64,000 nt of DNA. It comes from Pseudomonas silesiensis (lineage in GTDB: Bacteria; Pseudomonadota; Gammaproteobacteria; Pseudomonadales; Pseudomonadaceae). The position numbers were made by a program, and so were the translations under genes. Under the pieces are notes generated by a model. The model did no database searches. It saw only the letters and a list, made by a program, of their open reading frames with translations, and was not told where the DNA came from. The stretch covers positions 1,302,001 to 1,366,000 of the forward strand of contig NZ_CP014870.1 in the NCBI RefSeq assembly GCF_001661075.1. Reading direction: 5' to 3'. Below are positions 8,343 to 18,936 of this stretch, piece by piece (the stretch's first letter is position 1; each line of letters begins with the position of its first letter).

Positions 8343-8945
8343 TCAGTTGGTATAGACCGGCCCCACGCCGAGTCCCCAGACAATCACGGTGAACGCCATG
8401 ATGGCTACCAGCACCACCAGGCCCACGGCGAGCACCGAACTCGAAAACAGGAATCCTTCGTCCGACGGAATGTTCATGAAGGTCGGTAGCCCGACATAGA
8501 GCAGGTACACCGTGTAGCAAATGGCCGCGGTGCCGACGATCATCCCCAGCCACATGTGCGGGTACAGTGCCGCCAGTCCACCAATGAACAGCGGCGTCGC
8601 GGTGTAGGTCGCAAACGCGACGCAGCGGGCCAGGCTCGGGTTGGCATCATAGGTACGGGCCATCCAGTGGATGAACGCGCCCATCACCGCTACGCCGCCA
8701 AGCATCGCCAGGTACGACATGATCGTCATCCATAGCGCGCTCTCTGTCGTCAGCATCACCGGCGCTCGATTGCCGATGACCCAGCCGACCTGGGTGGTAC
8801 CGATAAACGCCGACACCGCCGGGATTGCCGCCAGGATGAGCGTGTGGGTCAGGTACATGTGGCTGATGCTTTCCTCCTGGTCGCCACGAATTTCTTTCCA
8901 TTCTTGGTCAGGGTGGGTGAATAGGCCCACTACGTGATGGATCAT
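8343..8945 (-). CDS. Yip1-family inner-membrane protein
   Basis: A 200-residue integral membrane protein starting MIHHVVGLFTHPDQEWKEI, a short cytoplasmic head typical of bacterial Yip1 (PF04893) proteins, followed by five predicted membrane helices (for example about residues 36-55, 68-90, 108-130, 134-152 and 170-195). The start at ATG 8945 follows AGGAG; a GTG at 8954 sits too close to it. No enzymatic motif is visible and the function is unknown. It seems to be a single-gene unit with its own terminator. Confidence 0.8.
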   Translation of the reverse strand: MIHHVVGLFTHPDQEWKEIRGDQEESISHMYLTHTLILAAIPAVSAFIGTTQVGWVIGNRAPVMLTTESALWMTIMSYLAMLGGVAVMGAFIHWMARTYDANPSLARCVAFATYTATPLFIGGLAALYPHMWLGMIVGTAAICYTVYLLYVGLPTFMNIPSDEGFLFSSSVLAVGLVVLVAIMAFTVIVWGLGVGPVYTN

Positions 8946-9269
8946 GCCAGTCACTCCTCTTGTTTTACCGTCGCCCCCCAGTGGAGCGCCTACAGGCCAA
9001 GGTGGCCGAGTAAGGAAAGGTCTGGATATGTGTGCGACCTTATGTCGCAGTATAGAAAGGTCTTATCCGCGCAGGTACGGGGGGCTTAGAGCAAATCGCG
9101 CTGTAAAAGCGGAGGGTAATCGCTGATGGGTCTGTCACATCAATCCCTGTGGGAGCAAGCGCGCTCCCCCAGTGGATTGTGGGTATTTCAGGGGATGATG
9201 GGCACTTCGCCCCCGGCGGGTTTTTGCGTAAAATGCCGGGCTTTCGTCACACCTCACGGATTTCGCGTC
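8946..9269. other. Intergenic region between Yip1 gene and ttcA
   Basis: A divergent promoter region of 324 bp. A degenerate REP hairpin, GGGAGCAAGCGCGCTCCC (9151-9168), lies at its ttcA side. An in-frame extension upstream of ttcA runs through this REP and is not credible coding sequence. I see no convincing -10/-35 pair. Confidence 0.5.
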
Positions 9270-10094
9270 ATGGGCACTCTCACGGTCAACCAGAACAAAC
9301 TGCAAAAGCGCCTTCGCCGCCAGGCCGGTGAGGCTGTCGCCGACTTCAATATGATCGAAGACGGCGACAAGGTCATGGTCTGCCTGTCCGGCGGCAAGGA
9401 CAGCTACACCATGCTCGACGTGCTGATGCACTTGCAGAAGGTTGCACCTATCCGGTTCGAGATCGTAGCCGTGAACATGGACCAGAAGCAGCCGGGCTTC
9501 CCGGAGCATGTACTGCCGGCTTACCTCAAGACGCTGGGTATCGAGTACCACATCGTCGAGAAAGACACCTACTCGGTGGTCAAGGAGCTGATCCCGGAAG
9601 GCAAGACCACCTGTTCGCTGTGCTCACGCCTGCGTCGTGGCACGCTCTACACGTTTGCCGACGAAATCGGCGCGACCAAAATGGCGCTCGGTCATCACCG
9701 CGACGACATCGTCGAGACCTTCTTCCTCAACATGTTCTTCAATGGATCGCTCAAGGCCATGCCGCCGAAGCTGCGGGCCGACGACGGTCGCAACGTGGTA
9801 ATCCGCCCGCTGGCCTACTGCAACGAAAAAGACATCCAGGCCTATTCCGACTTCAAGCAATTCCCGATCATTCCGTGCAACCTCTGTGGCTCCCAGGAAA
9901 ACCTGCAGCGTCAGGTGGTCAAGGACATGCTCCAGGAGTGGGAACGCAAGACACCGGGCCGCACTGAAAGCATTTTCCGCAGCCTGCAGAACGTGATCCC
10001 GTCGCAATTGGCGGACCGCAACCTGTTCGACTTCACCAGCCTCAAGATCGACGAATCCGCCGCTTCGCGGTTCGTCAACGTCGTAAACCTCTGA
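9270..10094 (+). CDS. ttcA: tRNA 2-thiocytidine(32) synthetase TtcA
   Basis: Iron-sulfur, ATP-dependent enzyme that thiolates C32 of certain tRNAs. In 274 residues it shows the PP-loop SGGKDS (40-45), the CxxC pair C115/C118 (TTCSLCSR) and C203/C206 (PCNLCG), the features of TtcA that hold the cluster. The start [17 protein letters not shown] at ATG 9270 matches the family. The gene stands alone, bounded by REP sequences on both sides. Confidence 0.95.
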   Translation: MGTLTVNQNKLQKRLRRQAGEAVADFNMIEDGDKVMVCLSGGKDSYTMLDVLMHLQKVAPIRFEIVAVNMDQKQPGFPEHVLPAYLKTLGIEYHIVEKDTYSVVKELIPEGKTTCSLCSRLRRGTLYTFADEIGATKMALGHHRDDIVETFFLNMFFNGSLKAMPPKLRADDGRNVVIRPLAYCNEKDIQAYSDFKQFPIIPCNLCGSQENLQRQVVKDMLQEWERKTPGRTESIFRSLQNVIPSQLADRNLFDFTSLKIDESAASRFVNVVNL

Positions 10095-10103
10095 CACAAA
10101 TTG

Positions 10104-10192
10104 TGTGGGAGCGAGCCGGCTCGCGAAAGCGGAGTGTCAGTCAACAACGATGTGGCTGACGCTCCGCTTTCGCGAGCAAGCTCGCTCCCACA
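10104..10192. repeat. REP inverted-repeat pair after ttcA
   Basis: TGTGGGAGCGAGC...CGCGAAAGCGGAG is answered by CTCCGCTTTCGCGAG...GCTCGCTCCCACA, so the whole block can fold into one long hairpin. Confidence 0.88.
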
Positions 10193-10241
10193 GTTTTTGT
10201 GTTTCCAGTGGTCGGTTTCATTTCAATCCTCAGGAGAGGGC

Positions 10242-10916
10242 ATGCGCGATTACAAGTGGCTGCACGAATACTGTCTGAACCGCTTCGGTTCAGCGGCTGA
10301 ACTGGAAGCCCATCTGCCCGTTCCCAAGACTGCGGCGCAATTGCGCAAGATCAGTGATGACCGTTACCTGTCGACCATGGCGCTGCGCGTGTTCCGTGCC
10401 GGGCTCAAGCACAGCCTGGTGGACGCCAAATGGCCGTCGTTCGAAGAGGTGTTCTTCAAGTTCGACCCGGAAAAAGTCGTGCTGATGAGTGCCGAACACC
10501 TGGAGCGGTTGATGCAGGATGCGCGGATTATCCGGCACCTGGGCAAGCTCAAGAGCGTGCCGCGCAATGCGCAGTTCATCCTTGATGTGGCGCATGAGAA
10601 GGGCAGCTTCGGCGCCTTGATCGCCGAGTGGCCGGTGACCGATATCGTCGGCCTGTGGACTTACCTGAAAAAGCACGGGCATCAGTTGGGTGGGTTGTCG
10701 GCGCCGCGATTCCTGCGCATGGTCGGCAAGGATACCTTTGTGCCGAGCTATGACGTGGTGGCAGCGTTGAATGCGCAGCAGATCGTCGACAAGGTGCCGA
10801 CCAGTCTGCGGGACCTGGCCACGGTGCAGAAAGTGTTCAACCAGTGGCATGAAGAGAGTGGCGGGCGGGCGATGAGCCAGATTTCGATGATGCTGGCTTA
10901 CACAGTGAATCATTGA
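10242..10916 (+). CDS. DNA-3-methyladenine glycosylase I-like protein (Tag family)
   Basis: A 224-residue helix-rich protein of the HhH-GPD-like Tag superfamily, expected to excise 3-methyladenine from alkylated DNA. Seen are MRDYKWLHEYCLNRFG, FRAGLKHSLVDAKWPSFEEVF and LWTYLKKHGHQLGGLSAPRFLRMVGKDTFVPS. The C/H ligands of the E. coli Tag zinc snap are not evident, so this is a divergent subgroup. ATG 10242 follows AGGAGAGG (10232-10239). A longer frame upstream would be made of REP sequence and is rejected. Confidence 0.8.
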   Translation: MRDYKWLHEYCLNRFGSAAELEAHLPVPKTAAQLRKISDDRYLSTMALRVFRAGLKHSLVDAKWPSFEEVFFKFDPEKVVLMSAEHLERLMQDARIIRHLGKLKSVPRNAQFILDVAHEKGSFGALIAEWPVTDIVGLWTYLKKHGHQLGGLSAPRFLRMVGKDTFVPSYDVVAALNAQQIVDKVPTSLRDLATVQKVFNQWHEESGGRAMSQISMMLAYTVNH

Positions 10917-10928
10917 GACCGAGTTGTG

Positions 10929-11020
10929 GCCTTCGCGGGCAAGCCTCGCTCCTACAGGGGATTTGGGAACGGCGAAAATCCCCTGTGGGAGCGAGACCGG
11001 CTTGCCGGCGAAGGGGGCCT
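10929..11020. repeat. REP inverted-repeat pair
   Basis: CCTTCGCGGGCAAGCCTCGCTCC and a facing GGGAGCGAGACCGGCTTGCCGGCGAAGG copy fill the gap between the convergent Tag-like and DUF2069 genes. Confidence 0.8.
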
Positions 11021-11021
11021 G

Positions 11022-11447
11022 TCAGGCGACGCTGATCTCGCCTTCGCCAGCCAACCGGCGATTCAACTGAAACCGCCACCGCACATACAACAGCGCCGAA
11101 CAGAACACCGCCAGGCTCGCCCCCATCTCCAGCAACCCGAACAACTGCCGGTTCGGGTCGAACGCGGCCAATGCGCCCTTGATGAAATACAGGTTCACCA
11201 CAAAGCACATCCACGAATGCCCGCGCGGGCTACCGATGATCATGCCCGGCGCCAGCAACAGCAGCGGCACCAGCTCGATCAGCAGAATGACCCAGGGCCG
11301 TGCGCCGTGCAGATCGGCGATAACCAGGTAGTAGGCGCACAGCAGCCCCAGCAGGCTGAAAAAACACAGCAGGCTGATGACTCGCATCGCTCGAACGCGA
11401 GGTTCCAGCCATTGGATGGAGGGCAGAATCTTCGGCTTTTTGGCCAC
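11022..11447 (-). CDS. DUF2069 inner-membrane protein
   Basis: A 141-residue membrane protein starting at GTG 11447 (MAKKPKILPSIQWLEPR) with four hydrophobic helices (about residues 20-42, 50-68, 77-95 and 100-118), the usual DUF2069 layout. GTG is preferred because it sits just behind the wrbA stop (11451-11449); longer frames overlap wrbA entirely. It is the third gene of arsC-wrbA-DUF2069, so probably co-transcribed. No function is known. Confidence 0.82.
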   Translation of the reverse strand: MAKKPKILPSIQWLEPRVRAMRVISLLCFFSLLGLLCAYYLVIADLHGARPWVILLIELVPLLLLAPGMIIGSPRGHSWMCFVVNLYFIKGALAAFDPNRQLFGLLEMGASLAVFCSALLYVRWRFQLNRRLAGEGEISVA

Positions 11448-11448
11448 C

Positions 11449-12977
<1,529 letters not shown>

Positions 12978-12998
12978 TCGTCCGTGCGTAGCTGCAAT

Positions 12999-13134
12999 CC
13001 CCTGTAGGAGCGAGCTTGCTCCGGGCGGCGTTCCGACGATGGGTTCAAGGACTCCGCGTTTATCCAGAAAAAACGCATTATCGTTAACGTCCATCGTCGG
13101 AACGCCGCCCGGAGCAAGCTCGCTCCTACAGGGG
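12999..13134. repeat. Long perfect inverted repeat built from REP variants
   Basis: The arm at 12999-13042 and the arm at 13091-13134 are exact reverse complements over 44 bp, each made of a REP core (TGTAGGAGCGAGCTTGCTCC) plus the GGCGGCGTTCCGACGATGG block. The 48-bp loop is not repetitive. It lies between the convergent TlpA-like and META-domain genes. Confidence 0.93.
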
Positions 13135-13146
13135 GGTTGCGTCGGA

Positions 13147-13551
13147 TCAACCTTCTTCCAGCCACCAGCGCAACGGCTTGCCTTGGGCCGGCCAAAAACG
13201 CATCTGGTCGATCGGCGAAACATCCCAGCGCTGCACACTTTCCAGCGCCTGGAGAAAACGCTTCTCTTGCTCCATCAACGCCGGCGCACACATTTTGCGG
13301 GTGCTGCCGACCTTGCCGAAGCTCAGCTTGTCGCCGTCCAGGGTATAGGGCGCGAACCAATGGTTGCAGCCGCCGTTGCCGTAGGCCCGACCGTCTTCAC
13401 CGAGGGTGATGGTCAGGTGGCTGTAATCCATCAACGGACGTTCGCCGATCCATTCCAGTATGTAGCTGCGGTTCTGTTGCAACTTTACCGGTTCGGCGGC
13501 GCAGCCCAACAGGCTGGCGCCAACCATGGCGCTCAGAACAAGGCGTTTCAT
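13147..13551 (-). CDS. META/HslJ-domain lipoprotein
   Basis: A 134-residue lipoprotein: signal MKRLVLSAMVGASLLGC with lipobox LLGC, then a META domain (LTITLGEDGRAYGNGGCNHWFAPY; MCAPALMEQEKRFLQAL). HslJ-type proteins are linked to heat shock and novobiocin resistance, with the mechanism unknown. Its ATG overlaps the stop of the upstream gene (TGATG), so the two are co-translated. Confidence 0.88.
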   Translation of the reverse strand: MKRLVLSAMVGASLLGCAAEPVKLQQNRSYILEWIGERPLMDYSHLTITLGEDGRAYGNGGCNHWFAPYTLDGDKLSFGKVGSTRKMCAPALMEQEKRFLQALESVQRWDVSPIDQMRFWPAQGKPLRWWLEEG

Positions 13552-13985
13552 CACGCAGGCTCCTGGCAGGTCGGGCACAGGTGCTTCTCGCCAACAGTGG
13601 TCCAGCCCAATTCGGCAATCCGCGCAGTGGCGGCTGGCTTTTCGGCCTTGTTGCCCAGCTTGGCGTCGACCGCGAATTCGAAACTCAGCGCTTTGGCGCA
13701 GCTGTCGCAGTTGACGTTCCAGGTGTGGATCGCCAGTTCGCCGAACACCGGACCGCTGGCCACCGCGACCCATTGGCCCGGCGGGTTGATCAGGTGGCGA
13801 ACCGTTTCGACGGTCAGGCGCATGGACAAGTCCTTGCTGCCTTTGAGGGTCACGACCAACACGTCGTTATTGCGAATCGAGCCGCCGTTGCCGGTGACTT
13901 GATAACGCCCCGGGACCAGGGCGCGGCATTCGGTGAGGGTGTGTTGCGGGTTCATCAGGCTATAGCGGAAATCGTGTTCGACCAT
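13551..13985 (-). CDS. Conserved hypothetical protein with two CxxC pairs
   Basis: A 144-residue soluble protein beginning MVEHDFRYSLMNPQHTL at ATG 13985, which follows GGAGGA. It carries CDSC (about residues 94-97) and CPTC close to the C terminus, suggesting a structural zinc or redox pair. I do not recognise a characterised family. It overlaps the META-domain lipoprotein gene by one base. Confidence 0.75.
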   Translation of the reverse strand: MVEHDFRYSLMNPQHTLTECRALVPGRYQVTGNGGSIRNNDVLVVTLKGSKDLSMRLTVETVRHLINPPGQWVAVASGPVFGELAIHTWNVNCDSCAKALSFEFAVDAKLGNKAEKPAATARIAELGWTTVGEKHLCPTCQEPA

Positions 13986-14062
13986 GGGTCCTCCAAATAT
14001 GCGCGGCATGCTAGCACAGACATCAACGCAGCACTGCGCGGGCGAATGACCTTCGATCTGGT

Positions 14063-15055
14063 TCAGCCGGCATCAACTTGATTCCGGGTATTTCCGCCGG
14101 CCCAGTCTGCGATGTTCTGCAGGGTGGTCGCGGCGATCGCGCCCAGGGCTTCGCGGGTCAGGAAGGCCTGGTGTGCGGTAATGATCACGTTGGGAAACGT
14201 CAGCAGGCGCGCCAGCACATCGTCCTGCAGCGGCAGATCGGAGCGGTCCTCGAAGAACAGCTGCGCCTCCTCTTCATAGACGTCCAGCCCCAGGTAACCC
14301 AATTGGCCGTCTTTCAACGCATCGATCAGCGCGGGGGTATCCACCAGGCCGCCGCGACCGGTATTGATCAGCATCGCGCCGGCTTGCATGTGTGCCAGCG
14401 ACTCGCGGTTGATCAAGTGTTTGCTCTGTTCGTTGAGCGGGCAATGCAGGCTGATGATCTGCGATTCGGCCAGTAACTGCGGCAGGCTCAAATAGCGGGC
14501 GCCGAGGGCCTCGACCTGAGGGTTGGGGAAGGGGTCGTACGCCAGCAACCGGCAGCCAAAGCCGTGCATGATTCTGGCGAAGGTCGCGCCGATCTGCCCG
14601 GTGCCGACCACGCCGACGGTCTTGCCGACCAGGTCGAAGCCGGTCAGGCCATGCAGGGTGAAATCGCCTTCGCGGGTGCGGTTGTAGGCGCGGTGGAGGC
14701 GGCGGTTGAGCGCCAGGATCAGCGCCACCGCGTGTTCGGCCACCGCATGGGGCGAGTAGGCCGGGACCCGTACGATCGTCAGTCCCAGCCGCTTGGCCTC
14801 GGCCAGGTCGACATGGTTGTAGCCGGCCGAACGCAGCGCGATCAGACGGGTGCCGCCGGCGGCCAGGCGTTCGAGCACCGGGGCGCTGAGGTCGTCATTG
14901 ATGAACGCGCAGACGACCTCGTGATGCTCCGCCAACGCCGCCGTATCGAGGCTCAATCGCGCCGATTGAAAGTGCAGCTCGATGCCGGAGGGCAGGGCGG
15001 CGGCGAGAAAGCTGTCGCGGTCGTAGGTCTGGCTGCTGAAAAGAATGGTGCGCAT
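14063..15055 (-). CDS. ldhA: D-2-hydroxyacid dehydrogenase (D-lactate dehydrogenase, LdhA)
   Basis: Reduces pyruvate to D-lactate with NADH during oxygen-limited growth. The protein has 330 residues: the NAD-binding GxGxxG is GTGQIG after KTVGVV, the catalytic arginine is in NTGRGGLVD, the glutamate in DVYEEE, and the histidine in TAHQAF. ATG 15055 follows AAGGAGGAAATC. The neighbour gacS, with a REP block between, matches the ldhA-gacS order of P. aeruginosa. Confidence 0.92.
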   Translation of the reverse strand: MRTILFSSQTYDRDSFLAAALPSGIELHFQSARLSLDTAALAEHHEVVCAFINDDLSAPVLERLAAGGTRLIALRSAGYNHVDLAEAKRLGLTIVRVPAYSPHAVAEHAVALILALNRRLHRAYNRTREGDFTLHGLTGFDLVGKTVGVVGTGQIGATFARIMHGFGCRLLAYDPFPNPQVEALGARYLSLPQLLAESQIISLHCPLNEQSKHLINRESLAHMQAGAMLINTGRGGLVDTPALIDALKDGQLGYLGLDVYEEEAQLFFEDRSDLPLQDDVLARLLTFPNVIITAHQAFLTREALGAIAATTLQNIADWAGGNTRNQVDAG

Positions 15056-15079
15056 GATTTCCTCCTTGTCCCCTCTCCG

Positions 15080-15195
15080 CTGTAGGAGCGAGCTTGCTCG
15101 CGAAAAACCAGAGAACGCCGCAGGGTGTCAGGTTCCAAGCGTTATCTTTAACGACCATCGTCGGAACGCCGCCCGGAGCAAGCTCGCTCCTACAG
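15080..15195. repeat. REP inverted-repeat pair between ldhA and gacS
   Basis: CTGTAGGAGCGAGCTTGCTC at the left and GAGCAAGCTCGCTCCTACAG at the right, the latter preceded by CGTCGGAACGCCGCCCG, the same variant block seen at 3516 and 12999. Confidence 0.88.
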
Positions 15196-15243
15196 AGGTG
15201 CGGTGAGCTTGGCGCTGAAGGTGATCAACGCCATTGTGCTGTA

Positions 15244-17997
15244 TCAAGCATTTATACGGGCATGGGCAGCCAGGCGGTTGATCGCCCGGTCGAGCTCTTC
15301 CAGCGCGCCGGGGGCTTTCGGGTCCTGTTGCTTGAGCAGGGTTTCGCTGCGCTGGCAGGCGGCGCGCAGTTGCGGCACGCCGCAATAGCGGGTCGCGCCG
15401 TGCAGACGGTGAACGCGCTCGATCAGGGCGTTCTGGTCGTTGGTTTCCCGGGCGCAGCGGATGGCTTCGCGGTCGGCTTCCAATGACGCCAGCAGCATCG
15501 CCAGCATGTCCGCCGCCAGATCAGCCTTGCCGGCGGCCAGGCGTAAACCTTCTTCGTGATCGAGCACCTGCAATTCATGGTCGCCGCCATGGCGGTCGCT
15601 GGAACGCTCCGGCCCATGATTGCGCAACGCCAGGCCGGTCCACTTCAACACCACTTGCGCCAGTTGCCGTTCGCTGATCGGTTTGGTCAGGTAGTCGTCC
15701 ATGCCGCTTTGCAGCAGCGCGCGTTTTTCGTTGGCCATGGCGTGGGCGGTGAGGGCCACGATCGGCAGCGGCGTGCAATGCCGTTCGCTTTCCCACTGGC
15801 GAATCGCTTCGGTGCTTTGGCGCCCGTCCATGCCGGGCATTTGCACGTCCATCAGCACCAGGTCGAAGGTCTCGTTCTGCACCGCCTTGACCGCGGCATA
15901 ACCACTTTCCACCGCGAGTACCTTGGCGCCCATGTCTTCGAGCAGCGTCTGCACCAGTAGCAGGTTGGCAGGATTGTCGTCGACACACAGCACCTTCGGC
16001 GCCCGGCTGGACACCGGTTCGCCCGGCTCGCTACGCAACTGGCGCGGGTTGACCAGGTCGGACAGTGCCCGTCGCAGCTTGCGGGTGCAGGCCGGCTTGG
16101 CCTGGAGCTGGCTGTGGGGATTGGGAACCGAGAGGTGGAACAGCGTCTGTTCGGTGGTCGGACACAGCACCAGCACTTTGCAGCCCAGGTGTTCGAGGTC
16201 CCAGATGTGCTGGTTGAGGCGTTCCGGCGGCATGTCGTTGCTGGTGATGCCCAGCACCGCCAGGTCAATCGCCTGATCGGTCTGATGCGCGCCGGTCACG
16301 CCATTGGTCAGGCTTTCCAGGGTATTGAACGGGGTGACGTCGAGGCCGCAGTCCTCCAGTTGATGCTGCAGCGCCTGACGGGCCAGCTCGTGGTTTTCCA
16401 GCACCGCCACCCGGCGCCCGAGCAGCGGCGGGCCCGGCAGGTCTTCGGCGTCGTCGCGGGTCTTGGGCAGGCTCAGGCTGATCCAGAACTCCGAACCTTC
16501 GCCCGGGGTGCTGTCGACCCCGATCTCGCCGCCCATCTGTTCGATCAAGCGTTTGGAGATCACCAGCCCAAGACCGGTGCCGCCGGGCTGTCGGGACAGC
16601 GAGTTGTCGGCCTGGCTGAAGGCCTGGAACAGCGCGCGCACGTCCTGGTTCGACAGGCCGATGCCAGTGTCCTGGATGCTGATGCGCAACTGCACGCTGT
16701 CCTCATGCTCTTCTTCGAGCATGGCCCGGGCGACAATGGTGCCTTCGCGGGTGAATTTGATCGCGTTGCTGACCAGGTTGGTGAGGATCTGCTTGAGGCG
16801 CAGCGGATCACCCACCAGTGACAGTGGCGTGTCGCGATACACCAGGCTCACCAGCTCCAGCTGTTTGGCATGGGCGGCCGGGGCGAGGATGGTCAGGGTG
16901 TCCTGCAACAGGTCGCGCAGATTGAACGGAATATGGTCGAGTACCAGTTTGCCGGCCTCGATCTTGGAAAAGTCGAGGATCTCATTGATGATCCCCAGCA
17001 GGCTGTCGGCGGACTTTTCGATGGTGCCCAGGTAGTCGAGCTGGCGCGGGGTCAGCTCGCTTTTTTGCAGCAGGTGGGTGAAGCCGAGTATGCCGTTGAG
17101 CGGCGTGCGGATTTCATGGCTCATGTTGGCCAGGAATTCGGATTTGATCCGACTGGCTTCCAGGGCTTCCTTGCGCGCCAGGTCGAGTTCGATGTTCTGG
17201 ATTTCGATGGTTTCCAGGTTCTGGCGCACGTCTTCAGTGGCCTGGTCGATGCTGTGCTGCAATTCTTCCTGGGCATTTTGCAGGGTGCCGGCCATGCGGT
17301 TGATGCCGGACGCCAGCTCGTCCAGCTCGTGACTGCCGAGGGGCGGCAGGCGGGTTTCCAGATGCCCGTCCTTGAGTTGCGTCACGGCTTGCTTGATCTG
17401 GCTCAGCGGCCGGTTGATGGTGCGGCCCATGCGCAACGCCAGCAGCGCCGCACCGCCCAGGCCCGCGGCGATCAGCAACAGGCTGGCGAACAGGCTGCGG
17501 TAGCCACGCAGCAGCATGCCGTTGTGGGACAGTTCGAGTTCCACCCAGCCGAGCAGGCGATTGGCTTCATCGGGGATCAAGTCACCGGCCAGGTTGCGGT
17601 GCTTGCCAAATACCGGCAGTAGATAGCGAGTCGCATCGTTGCCGCTGCGACGCAGCAGCTGCGAGCCGTCGCCCAGGGGGGCAGGGTTGAGCATGATCGG
17701 GCCGGCATGGGCCAGCAGGGTGCGATCGGGCGCGAGGAAGGTCACTGCGCGAACGTCCGGCTGCTCCAGTGACTGGGTGGCGATGCGCTCCAGCAGCTCG
17801 TTGTTCTGGTGACCCATGGCCGGCGCCACCAGGGGCGCCAGTTGTTCGGCGATCATTTCGCCACGCTGCATGAGTTGGGCTTGCAGGTCGGACTGCTGCA
17901 TCCAGGTAAAGTAGCCACCCAGTACCAGCGCCATCAGGCTGGTCGGTAACAGGGTCAGCAACAGCACGCGGCCTTTAATTCCCAGTTTCTTGAGCAC
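15244..17997 (-). CDS. gacS: Hybrid sensor histidine kinase GacS
   Basis: Master sensor of the Gac/Rsm cascade; it phosphorylates GacA to switch on small RNAs and, through them, secondary metabolites, exoenzymes and biocontrol traits. Its 917 residues contain TM1 at about 11-31, a periplasmic domain, TM2 at about 167-188, HAMP, the kinase core with H294 in [12 protein letters not shown], an HATPase (GGTGLGLVI), a receiver with D717 in [13 protein letters not shown], and an Hpt with H863 in [10 protein letters not shown]. These positions equal those reported for P. aeruginosa GacS. The start is GTG 17997 after GGAG; longer frames are noise. All phosphorelay residues are intact. Confidence 0.97.
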   Translation of the reverse strand: MLKKLGIKGRVLLLTLLPTSLMALVLGGYFTWMQQSDLQAQLMQRGEMIAEQLAPLVAPAMGHQNNELLERIATQSLEQPDVRAVTFLAPDRTLLAHAGPIMLNPAPLGDGSQLLRRSGNDATRYLLPVFGKHRNLAGDLIPDEANRLLGWVELELSHNGMLLRGYRSLFASLLLIAAGLGGAALLALRMGRTINRPLSQIKQAVTQLKDGHLETRLPPLGSHELDELASGINRMAGTLQNAQEELQHSIDQATEDVRQNLETIEIQNIELDLARKEALEASRIKSEFLANMSHEIRTPLNGILGFTHLLQKSELTPRQLDYLGTIEKSADSLLGIINEILDFSKIEAGKLVLDHIPFNLRDLLQDTLTILAPAAHAKQLELVSLVYRDTPLSLVGDPLRLKQILTNLVSNAIKFTREGTIVARAMLEEEHEDSVQLRISIQDTGIGLSNQDVRALFQAFSQADNSLSRQPGGTGLGLVISKRLIEQMGGEIGVDSTPGEGSEFWISLSLPKTRDDAEDLPGPPLLGRRVAVLENHELARQALQHQLEDCGLDVTPFNTLESLTNGVTGAHQTDQAIDLAVLGITSNDMPPERLNQHIWDLEHLGCKVLVLCPTTEQTLFHLSVPNPHSQLQAKPACTRKLRRALSDLVNPRQLRSEPGEPVSSRAPKVLCVDDNPANLLLVQTLLEDMGAKVLAVESGYAAVKAVQNETFDLVLMDVQMPGMDGRQSTEAIRQWESERHCTPLPIVALTAHAMANEKRALLQSGMDDYLTKPISERQLAQVVLKWTGLALRNHGPERSSDRHGGDHELQVLDHEEGLRLAAGKADLAADMLAMLLASLEADREAIRCARETNDQNALIERVHRLHGATRYCGVPQLRAACQRSETLLKQQDPKAPGALEELDRAINRLAAHARINA

Positions 17998-18190
17998 GCC
18001 TCTCTCCTGCATCCCGCTATTCAAATGACCTGCACGTACATCCGGCACGCACCACCTGCGCAGTGTAGCGATTTGATCGCAGGCCATCCCGGTAAAATTT
18101 GAAGCAGTCATTCGTCGGCTGCACGCCTGCTTTTGCGCCGCGGGCAAACCTTGGGTTGCCCCTGGCGAGGCAATCTTGAATAATTGCCAA

Positions 18191-18209
18191 CTGAGAATTA
18201 TTTGCAGAT
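18191..18209 (+). promoter_or_regulatory. Fur-box-like site upstream of the PirRS-like pair
   Basis: The core GAGAATTATTTGC (18193-18205) agrees with the inner part of Pseudomonas Fur boxes (GATAATGATAATCATTATC type), with the outer hexamers poorly conserved. It lies 9 bp before the start codon of the response regulator gene, where bound Fur would block expression. Confidence 0.5.
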
Positions 18210-18213
18210 ACTC

Positions 18214-18936
18214 ATGAATCCCATCTCTGTTGGCCATCCGCGCATCCTTTCTATCGAAGACGACCTCGTGCTCGGTGCCTATGTCCATGAGCACCTGGGA
18301 CGTTGCGGGTTTCAGGTGACCTGGTGCCAGAACGGCCAGGAAGGCCTGACCATCGCCCGCCAGCAAGCATTCGATGTGGTACTGATGGACATTCTGTTGC
18401 CGGGCATGGACGGGCTGAACGTGCTGACGCAGTTGCGCCAGAGCCATTCGACCCCGGTGGTGCTGATGTCCGCGCTCGGGGCCGAGGCGGATCGCATCAG
18501 CGGCTTTCGCCTGGGCGCCGATGACTATTTGCCCAAACCCTTCAGCATGGCGGAGTTGCGGGTGCGCATCGAAGCGATCCTGCGGAGGGTGGCGCTCGAC
18601 CGGCGGCCAGCGCCTGCATCGGTCGCCCCCTCGGCGGACAGCCTGCGGTTCGATGATGAGCTGTTTGAGGTCTATTGCGGCGCCCAGGCTGCCGGCCTGA
18701 CCCGCAGCGAGTATCGGCTGCTGGAAACGCTGAACCGCCATGGCGATGAGGTGCTGAGCAAGGCCTTCCTTTATCAGCATGTGCTGCAACGCGGTTATGC
18801 AGCCCATGACCGCAGCCTCGACATGCACATCAGCCAGATCCGCCGCAAGCTCAAGGTCATCGGCTATACCGAGCGGGAAGTGCGCACGGTGTGGGGCAAG
18901 GGTTATGTACTGAGTGCCGTCGATGAAATGGTCTGA
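18214..18936 (+). CDS. OmpR-family response regulator, PirR-like
   Basis: A 240-residue regulator with a receiver domain (EDD at 15-17, phosphoacceptor D59 in VLMDILLPGMDG, lysine in LPKPFS) and a winged helix (RSEYRLLETL; DMHISQIRRKLK; VRTVWGKGYVLS). Position next to gacS suggests the pirR gene of P. aeruginosa, which with PirS controls the enterobactin receptor pirA. That receptor is absent here, so the target is uncertain. ATG 18214 has no strong ribosome site. The 3' end overlaps the kinase gene by 14 bp. Confidence 0.88.
   Translation: MNPISVGHPRILSIEDDLVLGAYVHEHLGRCGFQVTWCQNGQEGLTIARQQAFDVVLMDILLPGMDGLNVLTQLRQSHSTPVVLMSALGAEADRISGFRLGADDYLPKPFSMAELRVRIEAILRRVALDRRPAPASVAPSADSLRFDDELFEVYCGAQAAGLTRSEYRLLETLNRHGDEVLSKAFLYQHVLQRGYAAHDRSLDMHISQIRRKLKVIGYTEREVRTVWGKGYVLSAVDEMV

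Noticed and set aside
8944..9126. 60-codon frame between the Yip1 gene and ttcA
   Set aside because: No ribosome site or similarity; it overlaps the expected divergent promoter region.
9126..9269. 48-codon upstream extension of ttcA
   Set aside because: It is encoded partly by a REP hairpin; the TtcA family starts at the ATG at 9270.
17998..18828. N-terminal extension of the gacS frame up to 18828
   Set aside because: It would overlap the divergent PirR-like gene and its promoter; GacS of known length starts at the GTG at 17997 behind GGAG.
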